Shown in pieces: positions 1 through 6,324 of a DNA stretch of 7,302 bases. This DNA is from an uncultured Ruminococcus sp. (GTDB lineage Bacteria > Bacillota > Clostridia > Oscillospirales > Ruminococcaceae). The DNA lies in NCBI GenBank assembly GCA_937894495.1, contig CALCRR010000381.1:1-7302 (forward strand), in the 5' to 3' direction. The notes under the pieces are model-generated. The model worked only from the letters and a program-made list of their open reading frames with translations. It was not told where the DNA came from and made no database searches. The translations under genes and the position numbers were made by a program. Numbering within the stretch: position 1 is the first letter of the stretch; each line of letters begins with the position of its first letter.

Positions 1-1
1 G

Positions 2-619
2 GCTGAGAGTTCCTCAAAGTCTGCTTCAAAAGCTCCCCCAAAGGTGACCACCTCTGAGGCTGAAAAAACAACGGCTGCCACCGAAGCCCCCAAGACCACA
101 ACCACCAAGCCTGCCACCACCACATCGGCTGCCAAATCAGCTGATGGCATAGCCCGTGAAGAAGCACTGGCTCTCTCCACCGAGGAAAAGCCCTCGTTTG
201 GTGAGTTTGAGTGGTGCTACGGGCAGTTCGGGCTGGTGAGAGACATTCCCGAGACAGGCGAGCAGCTGACCCGGTCGGGCTCGTGGGTGGGCAGCTGGAA
301 ATACCTTATCATCGACACCCCCCAGGAGGACGCCGAGACCTATATCAGAGAGATAGGCAACGCTGAGATAGGCATAACAGGCACCGAAGCAATGATGGTG
401 CTGGACCACTATATTTATGAGATGGACGGCGAGATGTATGACGACAGCTCTACGGTGGACTCTGTGCTCAGCGGCGAGGTGACCTCGGGCACGGTGGACG
501 TTACGGGGGGCGAGCGTATCACTATCAACTATTTCTGGAAGGAAAACGGCAAGGAATATGCCCTTGGCGATATGGTATTGCAGGACGGCACCGAGGCGTA
601 CATCGCTTTGGTGAGATGA
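2..619 (+). CDS. C-terminal part of a probable secreted/surface protein with Thr-rich linker (5' truncated)
   Basis: The frame is open to the left edge of the window, so the true start lies outside; the GTG at 44 sits inside low-complexity sequence and is not a convincing start. The first roughly 55 visible residues are almost all Ser, Thr, Ala, Lys and Pro, typical of an extracytoplasmic linker following a signal peptide, lipobox or membrane helix. The rest (about 140 residues, from near 150 to the stop) is an acidic globular domain rich in Tyr, Trp and Gly that looks beta-rich, with only one cysteine. I do not recognise the family. The next gene starts 13 bases after the stop and its Shine-Dalgarno overlaps the stop codon, so the two are probably co-transcribed and translationally coupled. 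Surface location is inferred from the linker. Confidence 0.72.
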   Translation, partial: AESSSKSASKAPPKVTTSEAEKTTAATEAPKTTTTKPATTTSAAKSADGIAREEALALSTEEKPSFGEFEWCYGQFGLVRDIPETGEQLTRSGSWVGSWKYLIIDTPQEDAETYIREIGNAEIGITGTEAMMVLDHYIYEMDGEMYDDSSTVDSVLSGEVTSGTVDVTGGERITINYFWKENGKEYALGDMVLQDGTEAYIALVR

Positions 620-628
620 AAGGAGGAT
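619..628 (+). promoter_or_regulatory. Ribosome binding site of the zinc-ribbon gene
   Basis: AAAGGAGGAT begins on the last base of the upstream TGA stop. The AGGAGG core (621-626) lies 6 bases before the ATG at 633. It fixes that start and makes translational coupling with the upstream gene likely. Confidence 0.85.
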
Positions 629-632
629 AGCT

Positions 633-926
633 ATGGCTGAAAGCTTTTGTCCCCAGTGCAGGGCGGCACTGCTGCCTGATGCTAAATTCTGCTCAAAGTG
701 CGGAGCGGTGATCGGGGCTGACGCTGCTGCTCAGGCGGCGGTTTCGGTAGGTTTATGCAGCGTCTGCGGTGCGCCGATTTTAGAGGGCGCAGTCTGCTGC
801 TCCAAATGCGGCGCCGATGTGATACAGCCTACGGCTTATTATCAGCAGAGCGCCTATGCTCAGCCGAAGGAAAGCAGTAAAAAAACTAATAAAAAAGCTT
901 CAAAAAAGCAGGGGGCGGTCTTTTAA
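633..926 (+). CDS. Double zinc-ribbon protein, probable N-terminal part of a frameshifted membrane protein
   Basis: This frame encodes 97 residues with two treble-clef/zinc-ribbon knuckle pairs: Cys6/Cys9 with Cys20/Cys23, and Cys42/Cys45 with Cys56/Cys59 (Cys55 is extra). The CxxC...FCSKCG pattern is typical of the zinc-ribbon domain found at the cytoplasmic N-terminus of many clostridial membrane proteins. After a short Gln/Tyr/Ala linker the protein becomes Lys-rich (SSKKTNKKASKK) and ends with QGAVF and a TAA at 924. In related architectures such a basic stretch is followed by a membrane helix. Here that helix is encoded in the -1 frame starting just downstream, and A AAA AAG in the reading phase at 902-908 would allow a -1 shift. 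The short form would be a soluble, basic zinc-ribbon protein; the long form would be 874 residues. The start is secured by a strong ribosome binding site. Ligand or partner is unknown. Confidence 0.85.
   Translation: MAESFCPQCRAALLPDAKFCSKCGAVIGADAAAQAAVSVGLCSVCGAPILEGAVCCSKCGADVIQPTAYYQQSAYAQPKESSKKTNKKASKKQGAVF
902..908 (+). promoter_or_regulatory. Candidate -1 ribosomal frameshift site (A AAA AAG)
   Basis: The zinc-ribbon frame reads the codons AAA (903-905) and AAG (906-908), preceded by A902, which is exactly X XXY YYZ in phase. Slipping back one base re-pairs both tRNAs on AAA AAA and continues at GCA (908-910) in the frame that stays open to 3256. The -1 frame is blocked by TAA at 890-892, so a shift must occur between there and the zero-frame stop at 924. 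A G-rich tract follows (911-918). A weak stem, GGCGGT (914-919) with ACTGCC (950-955), starts 5 bases after the heptamer, but its 30-base loop makes it unconvincing. No good internal Shine-Dalgarno lies about 10 bases upstream. A simple indel in the A6 or G5 run is the main alternative. Confidence 0.5.
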
Positions 927-958
927 ATACAAAAAACAAAAAGGCTTTCACTGCCGCT

Positions 959-3256
959 TTGTCTATACTGCTGGCAGCCGCCATCGGCATAAGCATTTTT
1001 GACTTTAAAGGCGGCGGATTTTTAAGCAAGAGCGGCGCTGATAAGTCGGGCAAAAGCAAGTCGGGGACTGCCGCAATGGAAACAGGCACCGTCAGTGCAG
1101 AGTCACCAAAGGTAACTCTCTGCGGCGTTACGGTGGACGTTGACAGTATGATGCTTGAGGAAGGCGAGCGTGAGGTATCGGTAGCTGTGGGTGAGAGCGG
1201 CGATAACCCCGACGGCTCACGCTATGAGGAATATGAGCTTGAAATGGGGGAGCATGAGGACTTTTATGTGCCTGTTGAGGTGACCTTCCCCTGCGATGTA
1301 GCTGAGGATACCGATGTTATCGTTGAGCATTATGATGAGGGCGAATGGAAGCCGCTGATATCCTATGTTGATGATGAGCAGGGCACGGTCCCGGCTTGCT
1401 TCGGCAGCTTTTCGCCTGCCAGAGTGAGCTACTACCCTGTGAGGGTAGACCCCTCTTTATACCGGCTGGTGGTTGACGAGGAAGCGCCCTATATGGCGAC
1501 TGTTGAGCTCAGGAGCAATTACTGGAACATTCTGCAGCGTATAAACCCCGAGGAATATTCCGACGAGGTAACAGCCTTTATTGACGACCCCAAAAACTAC
1601 GCCGTTGAAGCCCCAAAGCTTGACCCGAACATGGACGCAAATGCGGCATATCAGGCTTTTACCGAGACCAACACCATGTGGACCTTCTGCGACCCGCTGA
1701 TAAATATGGGGTTGGAAACGCTGCCATATTCATCGCAGAGCAAGGTGGTAACTTTTATGATAAACCACAGCGATGACCTGAGCGGCGCCATGAGCGCCAT
1801 ACCCTTTGTGGCAATGGCGGCGCAGGTGGGCTTTGACCTAAGCATGGGCGAGGGTGACCGTGCCGAACGTGAAAAAACCGCAGGCTATAACCTCTACAAA
1901 AATATCATGACCAGCAGCGGCACTATCTACTCCCTTGTCACGGGCTACAGTAACCTGGGTTTTTCGCTGGCGTTTGCAGGGGTGGCGCTGTTCGGCATGG
2001 AGCTTGACTATTTTGTGGACGCTGCAAAGAGCGAGCAGGCTGAAAACGTCAAGGCGGTATTCAACGCTTATTATGACGAGATAGAGCCCTTTGATGACAG
2101 CCACTGGTACACCGTTTTTGAAGAAGCCTACTGGCACAACGACGGCAACCCGGATGCAGCTATGCTGGAGGTCAAAAAAGCGGTGGACGAATACTGCTCA
2201 AAATTCTGGAAAGAGGTGTATAACGAGGATAACGACGATATACTCTTTGCCACTACATCGGCAGGCTACAAAAAGGTGTTCTTCAACGCCACCACCGAGC
2301 AGAAAAATGCCCTTACCGAGCAGCAGAAGGCTAAGGTATGGGAGCTTATCGAGACTGAGTCTATGGTAAAGATACAGCGCTTTTTGCGTGAAAGGCTGCA
2401 GGAGCACTCCTGCGAGCAGCTCTCAAAGATAACCGAGACCTATAACCAGGAGCTGACCATAAGGATACAGGAAACTATCGACCAGGAGTCTGCGGACATT
2501 GCAAAGTACAAGGGCTGCACCCTGTGCCTGGCGACAGACGGCGTGCAGGTACCCGACCTGCACTGGAACGTTCTCGACGACGAGGAAAATGACGCAGGCT
2601 GGTCCATGGACTTTGACTGCACGCTGCCGGGATATCTTAAAATAGGTATGCCCGACCAGGTGCTGGTGTATAAGACCGAGGAGGACTACAAAAACAACGC
2701 TGAGCCGCTGACCGTAAGAGAGTTTTCGATAAACCTTGAGGGCAGCTTTACCACAGAGGTGGAGCTTTCGAGCAGCGGTATACCCGAATGGCTAAACGGT
2801 GCGTGGAGCCAAGCCTACACATGGAAAGAAGAGGAAAATGAGGATCCCTTCGAGGGTCATGATCACGCATACAAGATAACTATAATAGACGACCACACTT
2901 TGCTGTTTGAGGCTTATTATTATCTTCATCCAAATCACCCTGATTTTCCTCACGGACAGGATTATGCCTATGAGCGTGAATACACCTACGACCCCGATAC
3001 CGAAACTGTGCTAATACCAAGGACTGACACGGGATTGATAGTCGGCAAGGTTTATGACTGGTCTGAGACCTCAATGGCTGATTATGAACTCAAACCTGTA
3101 AAGATACAAAAGACTCCGGACAAAGACGCTGTCATAAGGGGCAAGGAGCATGAGTCGGCACGCTTTACCTTTGATCCCATGGAGCTGACAGGAGAAGATA
3201 CTGAAAAGTCAGGCGATCTGCGCTATAAGCGGCTGGAGGACGAAATGAATGGATAA
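959..3256 (+). CDS. Large membrane-anchored, probably extracellular protein of unknown function (likely the 3' part of the zinc-ribbon gene)
   Basis: The frame is open from 893 to the TAA at 3254. The only usable start near its beginning is TTG at 959, but that has no good ribosome binding site and cuts into a membrane helix whose basic flank (KNKK) and first residues are encoded at 932-958. The frame is therefore best read as a -1 continuation of the zinc-ribbon gene. Counting from TTG: the rest of the membrane helix (about 1-15), a Gly/Ser/Lys linker (17-50), a beta-rich part (51-180) whose 100-157 section (VPVEVTFPCDV...GEWKPL...FGSFSPARV) loosely recalls ZU5-like sandwich domains, a helical part (about 190-515) with a hydrophobic stretch at 326-347, and beta-rich sequence to the end with a WLNGAW motif near 611. 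The composition is strongly acidic and aromatic. I recognise no catalytic signature; a surface or sensing role is only inferred from the layout. Confidence 0.75.
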   Translation: MSILLAAAIGISIFDFKGGGFLSKSGADKSGKSKSGTAAMETGTVSAESPKVTLCGVTVDVDSMMLEEGEREVSVAVGESGDNPDGSRYEEYELEMGEHEDFYVPVEVTFPCDVAEDTDVIVEHYDEGEWKPLISYVDDEQGTVPACFGSFSPARVSYYPVRVDPSLYRLVVDEEAPYMATVELRSNYWNILQRINPEEYSDEVTAFIDDPKNYAVEAPKLDPNMDANAAYQAFTETNTMWTFCDPLINMGLETLPYSSQSKVVTFMINHSDDLSGAMSAIPFVAMAAQVGFDLSMGEGDRAEREKTAGYNLYKNIMTSSGTIYSLVTGYSNLGFSLAFAGVALFGMELDYFVDAAKSEQAENVKAVFNAYYDEIEPFDDSHWYTVFEEAYWHNDGNPDAAMLEVKKAVDEYCSKFWKEVYNEDNDDILFATTSAGYKKVFFNATTEQKNALTEQQKAKVWELIETESMVKIQRFLRERLQEHSCEQLSKITETYNQELTIRIQETIDQESADIAKYKGCTLCLATDGVQVPDLHWNVLDDEENDAGWSMDFDCTLPGYLKIGMPDQVLVYKTEEDYKNNAEPLTVREFSINLEGSFTTEVELSSSGIPEWLNGAWSQAYTWKEEENEDPFEGHDHAYKITIIDDHTLLFEAYYYLHPNHPDFPHGQDYAYEREYTYDPDTETVLIPRTDTGLIVGKVYDWSETSMADYELKPVKIQKTPDKDAVIRGKEHESARFTFDPMELTGEDTEKSGDLRYKRLEDEMNG

Positions 3257-3303
3257 ACGAAGATATGCCGAAAAGCTTTATGAATAAATACATCTGACAT
3301 CAA

Positions 3304-3342
3304 AAAACCACGCTGACAGATAAGCTTTGTCAGCGTGGTTTT
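3304..3342. terminator. Bidirectional intrinsic terminator between convergent operons
   Basis: A perfect 15-bp inverted repeat (3304-3318 with 3328-3342, core CCACGCTGACA) encloses a 9-base spacer. Read leftward, the stem is followed by a T6 run (complement of 3302-3307), so it is a strong terminator for the EAL gene ending at 3372. Read rightward, it ends in TTTTATATT and should also stop transcripts of the zinc-ribbon operon ending at 3256. Confidence 0.9.
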
Positions 3343-3371
3343 ATATTAAAAACAGCATACCATTTGGTATT

Positions 3372-5459
3372 TCAGAACCTGTCGAGCTCTTTGCCGTTGA
3401 CCTTCAGGCGGTATTTGCCGCCCACTGTGTGTATATCTTCCTTTTCGGCGATAATAAAGCTGTCCAGCTCTGTCGAGAGTTTGGCGGAGATGTCGATATC
3501 CGTCAAGCCTATCCTGGTGCCGCCCTCAAAGCCGCCGAACAGCAGGGCATTGGCACCCTCGGCGTCGATGCTTACCGACGCACGGTCAATCTTGATATCC
3601 GAGCTGCCCCTCAGAGCTCCAAAGGCGGTGAGCATATCGGCGCTTATCTCAAAATCCATATTCACGCTTTCGGCAGATACGCTTATATTGCCGCAGCCTA
3701 CACAGCCCATTGCCGCACCCAGCTGACTCTCCGACCTGCACTTGACGCTTGAATAGATAGCATGGATATTCGCACTGCCGTACATTGAGCCCACAACAAT
3801 GCTGTATGCCCCCGAAGCCGAGCCCTCAAAGTCGCAGCCGTGGAGCTCGATATCGATGTCGCCGTCAACAGCACCCAGACAAACGTTGAGAGCGCCCTTG
3901 GCATTGAGGACATACCTGCCCCGCCCGATATTTATCCTGCCGCCCAGTCCCGAGCCTATCAGCACCCCTGAGTGGCTGCTTGCAGAGACAGACACTGTGC
4001 CGTCCTGATCAAAGTGTATATAACCGTGGGCTGAGGCAAGATCATTGCCTATGCCGTAGTAGTCGATACTGCCCAGCCTGATATCTATACTGCCCAGCCC
4101 CGTGAATGTGAGCTGTGCCGAGGCAGGCACTCTTATACCGCTGTTTATCAGCCTGCTCAGCCCCCTTAGCTCTATGGTGACATCACAGCCGCTGCCTATG
4201 TCGATACAGGGTCTGCCGGGCAGGTTTGAAAGGCTTGCCGAGTCAAGTATCACCTCGCCGCCGAAGCCCTCGGCTATCTCGATATGTATATCGGGGTCAG
4301 CAAACTGTGAGCCTGCAACAGTAACGCTGCCGTCAGAGTAGCCGCTGCCTATGCGCAGGCAGTTATAGCCCTCCTTTGCCAGCTTGTACAGTATCGCCTT
4401 TTCGCCCTTCTGCACCGAATATATCCGTGAGCGCCTGCCGTCCTCAAGCTCCTGGTGGTGGTTTTTTATCTCAGCCCTGACTGCATAGGGCAGCTTGTCG
4501 ATCAGCTCTGCCGAGGGTCTTGCGGTGTAATAGCCCTGTATAAGATCGACCCCCAGCAATATTACCGTTCTCAGCTCCTGTGAGCTCTCAACGCCCTCGG
4601 CAAGTGCCATTATGCCGTTATCGTGGCAAAAATCCACTATCTCCCTTACAAAATGCCTTTTGTTGGGGCTGTCCTGTATACCGCTGAGCAGTGAGCGGTC
4701 GATCTTGACATAGTTGGGGGTATACCTGAGAAGGTTGCTGATATTTGAATATCCCGTGCCGTAGTCGTCGATAGCAATGGGTATTTTGAGCCGTCTGAAC
4801 TTCTGCTTGATATCGTTGAGGTCGCTGTCGTTATACTCTGAATTTTCGGTCATCTCGACCACCACACAGTCTGACAGCTGCCTGAACATTTCCTCTATCC
4901 TCTCATAGCTTTCGGCGTCAAGGCGCACCTTGGGCATACTGTTGATAAAAACGGGGCTGCTCTCAAAAAGCTCCCTATGGGTATCAACAATGGTCAGCAC
5001 ATTAAGAAAGGTATACTTCTCCACCTCAGAAAGCCTGTCTGTCAGCTCTGCATATTTAAGGATATGAAAGGGAGTTATCCCCTCGATACCCTTAGGACGC
5101 ATAAGCGCCTCATAGGAGAATATCTCGCCGTTATCCGCACGCACGATGGGCTGGAAGTGGTAGGTGAGCAGATTAAGGTCGAGTATCCTCTGCACCTTGG
5201 CGTTCTCCTCCTTTTCACGTTCGGAAAGAGCATCTTTATTTTTTGTCAGTATGTTGAGCTTTTCTCTCTGTGAGATAAGCTCTGACATTACCGCAAACAG
5301 CCGCTCGGCAAACTGCCGGGTCTGCTCGTCAGGCTCCTGCCCGTCAGCCGAAATAAGCTGCTGATATCTCACATTGAGCTGCTTTAGCTCTTCCCTGCTG
5401 CTCAGACCTTCGGCGATGCTCAGATATTCAGTCAGCAGGGTAATAGTATTTGTTTTCAT
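3372..5459 (-). CDS. EAL-domain cyclic-di-GMP phosphodiesterase fused to a Gly-rich beta-solenoid-like domain
   Basis: The 695-residue protein has a charged, probably helical/coiled N-terminus (1-92), an EAL domain (about 93-330) and a repetitive beta-rich C-terminus (about 365-690). EAL enzymes hydrolyse cyclic-di-GMP to pGpG using two metal ions. The expected catalytic set is visible: Glu117 of the EAL motif, Asn173 (FINSMP), Glu202 (VVEMTE), Asp231-Asp232 (IDDYGTGYSN), Lys252 (VKID), Glu288 (LAEGVE) and Gln308 (LIQGYY). It is therefore predicted active, not degenerate. There is no GGDEF, PAS, signal peptide or membrane helix, so a cytoplasmic location is expected. The C-terminal domain has IGSG-type turns and a roughly 28-residue repeat, like right-handed beta-helix carbohydrate-binding modules, which are normally secreted. 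The ATG start has an AGGTGG ribosome binding site at 5464-5469. The gene lies 49 bases after fic on the same strand with no visible terminator between, so the two probably form an operon. Confidence 0.93.
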   Translation of the reverse strand: MKTNTITLLTEYLSIAEGLSSREELKQLNVRYQQLISADGQEPDEQTRQFAERLFAVMSELISQREKLNILTKNKDALSEREKEENAKVQRILDLNLLTYHFQPIVRADNGEIFSYEALMRPKGIEGITPFHILKYAELTDRLSEVEKYTFLNVLTIVDTHRELFESSPVFINSMPKVRLDAESYERIEEMFRQLSDCVVVEMTENSEYNDSDLNDIKQKFRRLKIPIAIDDYGTGYSNISNLLRYTPNYVKIDRSLLSGIQDSPNKRHFVREIVDFCHDNGIMALAEGVESSQELRTVILLGVDLIQGYYTARPSAELIDKLPYAVRAEIKNHHQELEDGRRSRIYSVQKGEKAILYKLAKEGYNCLRIGSGYSDGSVTVAGSQFADPDIHIEIAEGFGGEVILDSASLSNLPGRPCIDIGSGCDVTIELRGLSRLINSGIRVPASAQLTFTGLGSIDIRLGSIDYYGIGNDLASAHGYIHFDQDGTVSVSASSHSGVLIGSGLGGRINIGRGRYVLNAKGALNVCLGAVDGDIDIELHGCDFEGSASGAYSIVVGSMYGSANIHAIYSSVKCRSESQLGAAMGCVGCGNISVSAESVNMDFEISADMLTAFGALRGSSDIKIDRASVSIDAEGANALLFGGFEGGTRIGLTDIDISAKLSTELDSFIIAEKEDIHTVGGKYRLKVNGKELDRF
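3495..3962 (-). repeat. Tandem ~28-residue beta-strand repeats in the C-terminal domain of the EAL protein
   Basis: Protein residues about 500-655 contain six successive units of the form hydrophobic-hydrophobic-Gly-x3-Gly-x2-x-Ile-x-Ile. The anchor glycines are at 502, 529, 557, 585, 614 and 642, that is, spacings of 27, 28, 28, 29 and 28. Examples are LIGSGLGGRINIG, VVGSMYGSANIHA and AFGALRGSSDIKI. Less regular copies lie upstream (Gly371, Gly422, Gly463). The regular spacing suggests one solenoid coil per unit. The repeat is visible at protein level and the DNA copies have diverged, so this is an old duplication. Confidence 0.8.
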
Positions 5460-5463
5460 AGTA

Positions 5464-5469
5464 CCACCT
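5464..5469 (-). promoter_or_regulatory. Ribosome binding site of the EAL gene
   Basis: AGGTGG on the minus strand (within GAGGTGG) lies 4 bases upstream of the ATG at 5459. It supports this start codon. No separate promoter is evident in the 49-base gap to the upstream fic gene. Confidence 0.7.
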
Positions 5470-5508
5470 CGGTTGGATATGTGTTTAGAAAGCTGTGTTT
5501 AGATCAGT

Positions 5509-6060
5509 TTACTTCTTCTCGTAGCCCTCATAATAATATGACTGCTCGATGCCCTTGAAGATGATCTCCCTGTCATCGACTTTGTCGGTCAGGTTCGGCT
5601 GTATCAGAAAACGCAGCTCAAGATCATTTATCGGGCTTCGCTCCATTGCCTGCAGATACTGCACCTTGTCGATCATTGACCAGTCGGTCACCATACCGAG
5701 CCGCTTTTTCAGCATCATATCCAGCCAGATACGTGTGCTTCTGCCGTTGCCCTCCATAAAAGGGTGTGCAACATTCATCTCGACATATTTTGCGATTATC
5801 TCCTCAAAGGAGCTTTCAGGCATTTTCTCCACTGCCGCAAGCACCTCGCCAAGGTACATACTGTTAGCAAAACGAAAGCTGCCCTTTGAGATATTTTTAG
5901 AGCGTATCTGCCCTGCAAAGTCATAAAGTCCACCGAACAGCGCCTTGTGTATAGCCTGCAGACCTTTAGCCGTACCTACCTCGATATTATCTATCTCGCC
6001 GCTTTCAAAAAGCCTTTTAGCGTTTTCAAGACTTTTTTCATTTATCTCATTTACAGTCAT
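5509..6060 (-). CDS. fic: Fic-family protein adenylyltransferase, self-inhibited class III type
   Basis: The 183-residue protein contains a complete Fic core motif, HPFMEGNGRSTR, at residues 99-110. His99 is the catalytic base, Glu103 the usual Mg-binding acidic position, and Gly104-Asn105-Gly106-Arg107 with Arg110 form the phosphate-binding loop. Such enzymes transfer AMP from ATP to Ser, Thr or Tyr hydroxyls of target proteins. The C-terminus carries SYYYEG (Ser174-Gly179), which fits the [S/T]xxxE[G/N] inhibitory helix. Its position at the C-terminal end defines class III, the NmFic type, where the Glu blocks productive ATP binding until relieved. The His99 to Glu178 distance of 79 residues equals the His107 to Glu186 distance I recall for NmFic. 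Length also matches that class. As expected for self-inhibition, no separate antitoxin gene is adjacent. The ATG is preceded by GAGGTG at good spacing. The target is unknown; topoisomerase subunits are known for relatives. It is first in an operon with the EAL gene. Confidence 0.93.
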   Translation of the reverse strand: MTVNEINEKSLENAKRLFESGEIDNIEVGTAKGLQAIHKALFGGLYDFAGQIRSKNISKGSFRFANSMYLGEVLAAVEKMPESSFEEIIAKYVEMNVAHPFMEGNGRSTRIWLDMMLKKRLGMVTDWSMIDKVQYLQAMERSPINDLELRFLIQPNLTDKVDDREIIFKGIEQSYYYEGYEKK

Positions 6061-6123
6061 TTCACACCTCAGTTCTCCGCTTCACGCCGCAGCACAGCTG
6101 CTGTCTTTTTTAGTGTTATATTT

Positions 6124-6152
6124 ATTATATCATTAAATGCATAATAAGTCAA
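6124..6152 (-). promoter_or_regulatory. Sigma-A type promoter of the fic-EAL operon
   Basis: On the minus strand, TTGACT (-35, at 6147-6152) and TATAAT (-10, at 6124-6129) are separated by exactly 17 bases. Transcription should start near 6117, giving an untranslated leader of about 57 bases before the fic ATG at 6060. That leader contains a small GCAGC/GCTGC hairpin (6089-6101) of doubtful meaning. The -35 box lies only 12 bases from the U-tract of the upstream unit's terminator. Confidence 0.87.
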
Positions 6153-6164
6153 AGGATATTTTAC

Positions 6165-6191
6165 AAAAAGCGCAGACCCGAAAGTCTGCGC
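6165..6191 (-). terminator. Intrinsic terminator of the leftward unit starting at the 7.2 kb promoter
   Basis: An 8-bp perfect stem, GCGCAGAC with GTCTGCGC (6170-6177 and 6184-6191), encloses a 6-base loop. Read on the minus strand it is followed by TTTTT (complement of 6165-6169). It ends the transcript carrying the unknown gene and the small overlapping frame. There is no T-run in the + direction. Confidence 0.87.
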
Positions 6192-6216
6192 CATTGTAAT
6201 TATTCAAGTAAAGCTG

Positions 6217-6324
6217 TTATGCAAGATCATTCGATAATGCAACTTGCGACTGAGAGCCTGCGCTACCGTCTAATATCACGGTATTGCCGAAGATTTCATC
6301 AAGTTCTTGGATAATTTTCCTCAT
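6217..6324 (-). CDS. Possible small protein of 35 residues, translationally coupled to the upstream gene
   Basis: The ATG at 6322-6324 overlaps the TGA stop of the preceding gene as ATGA (6321-6324), the usual arrangement for stop-start coupling. The frame runs 35 codons to TAA at 6217-6219, and an intrinsic terminator starts about 25 bases further on, so the frame fits inside the transcript. The product begins MRKIIQELDEIFGNTVILDG and is mildly acidic, with no cysteine and no membrane segment. I do not recognise it. No Shine-Dalgarno precedes it, so translation would rely on reinitiation. It could also be the remnant of a longer lost gene, or chance. Confidence 0.4.
   Translation of the reverse strand: MRKIIQELDEIFGNTVILDGSAGSQSQVALSNDLA

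Noticed and set aside
44..46. GTG at 44 as start of the first gene
   Set aside because: The frame stays open to the window edge, the codon is inside a Ser/Thr/Ala linker, and no ribosome binding site precedes it.
1838..2407. Minus- and plus-strand frames inside the large + strand gene
   Set aside because: They have no ribosome binding sites or recognisable products, and they overlap a long frame of consistent protein character.
3327..4341. Several + strand open frames of 69-141 codons under the EAL gene
   Set aside because: They lie antisense to a well-supported gene with intact catalytic motifs, lack ribosome binding sites, and reflect the repetitive composition of the beta-solenoid coding region.
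5481..5503. Direct repeat GTGTTTAGA between fic and the EAL gene
   Set aside because: It is nine bases in two copies 14 bases apart, too short to separate from chance, with no hairpin or promoter elements.
6089..6101. GCAGC/GCTGC hairpin in the fic leader
   Set aside because: It has only a five-pair stem with a three-base loop, is not near the ribosome binding site, and has no T-run.
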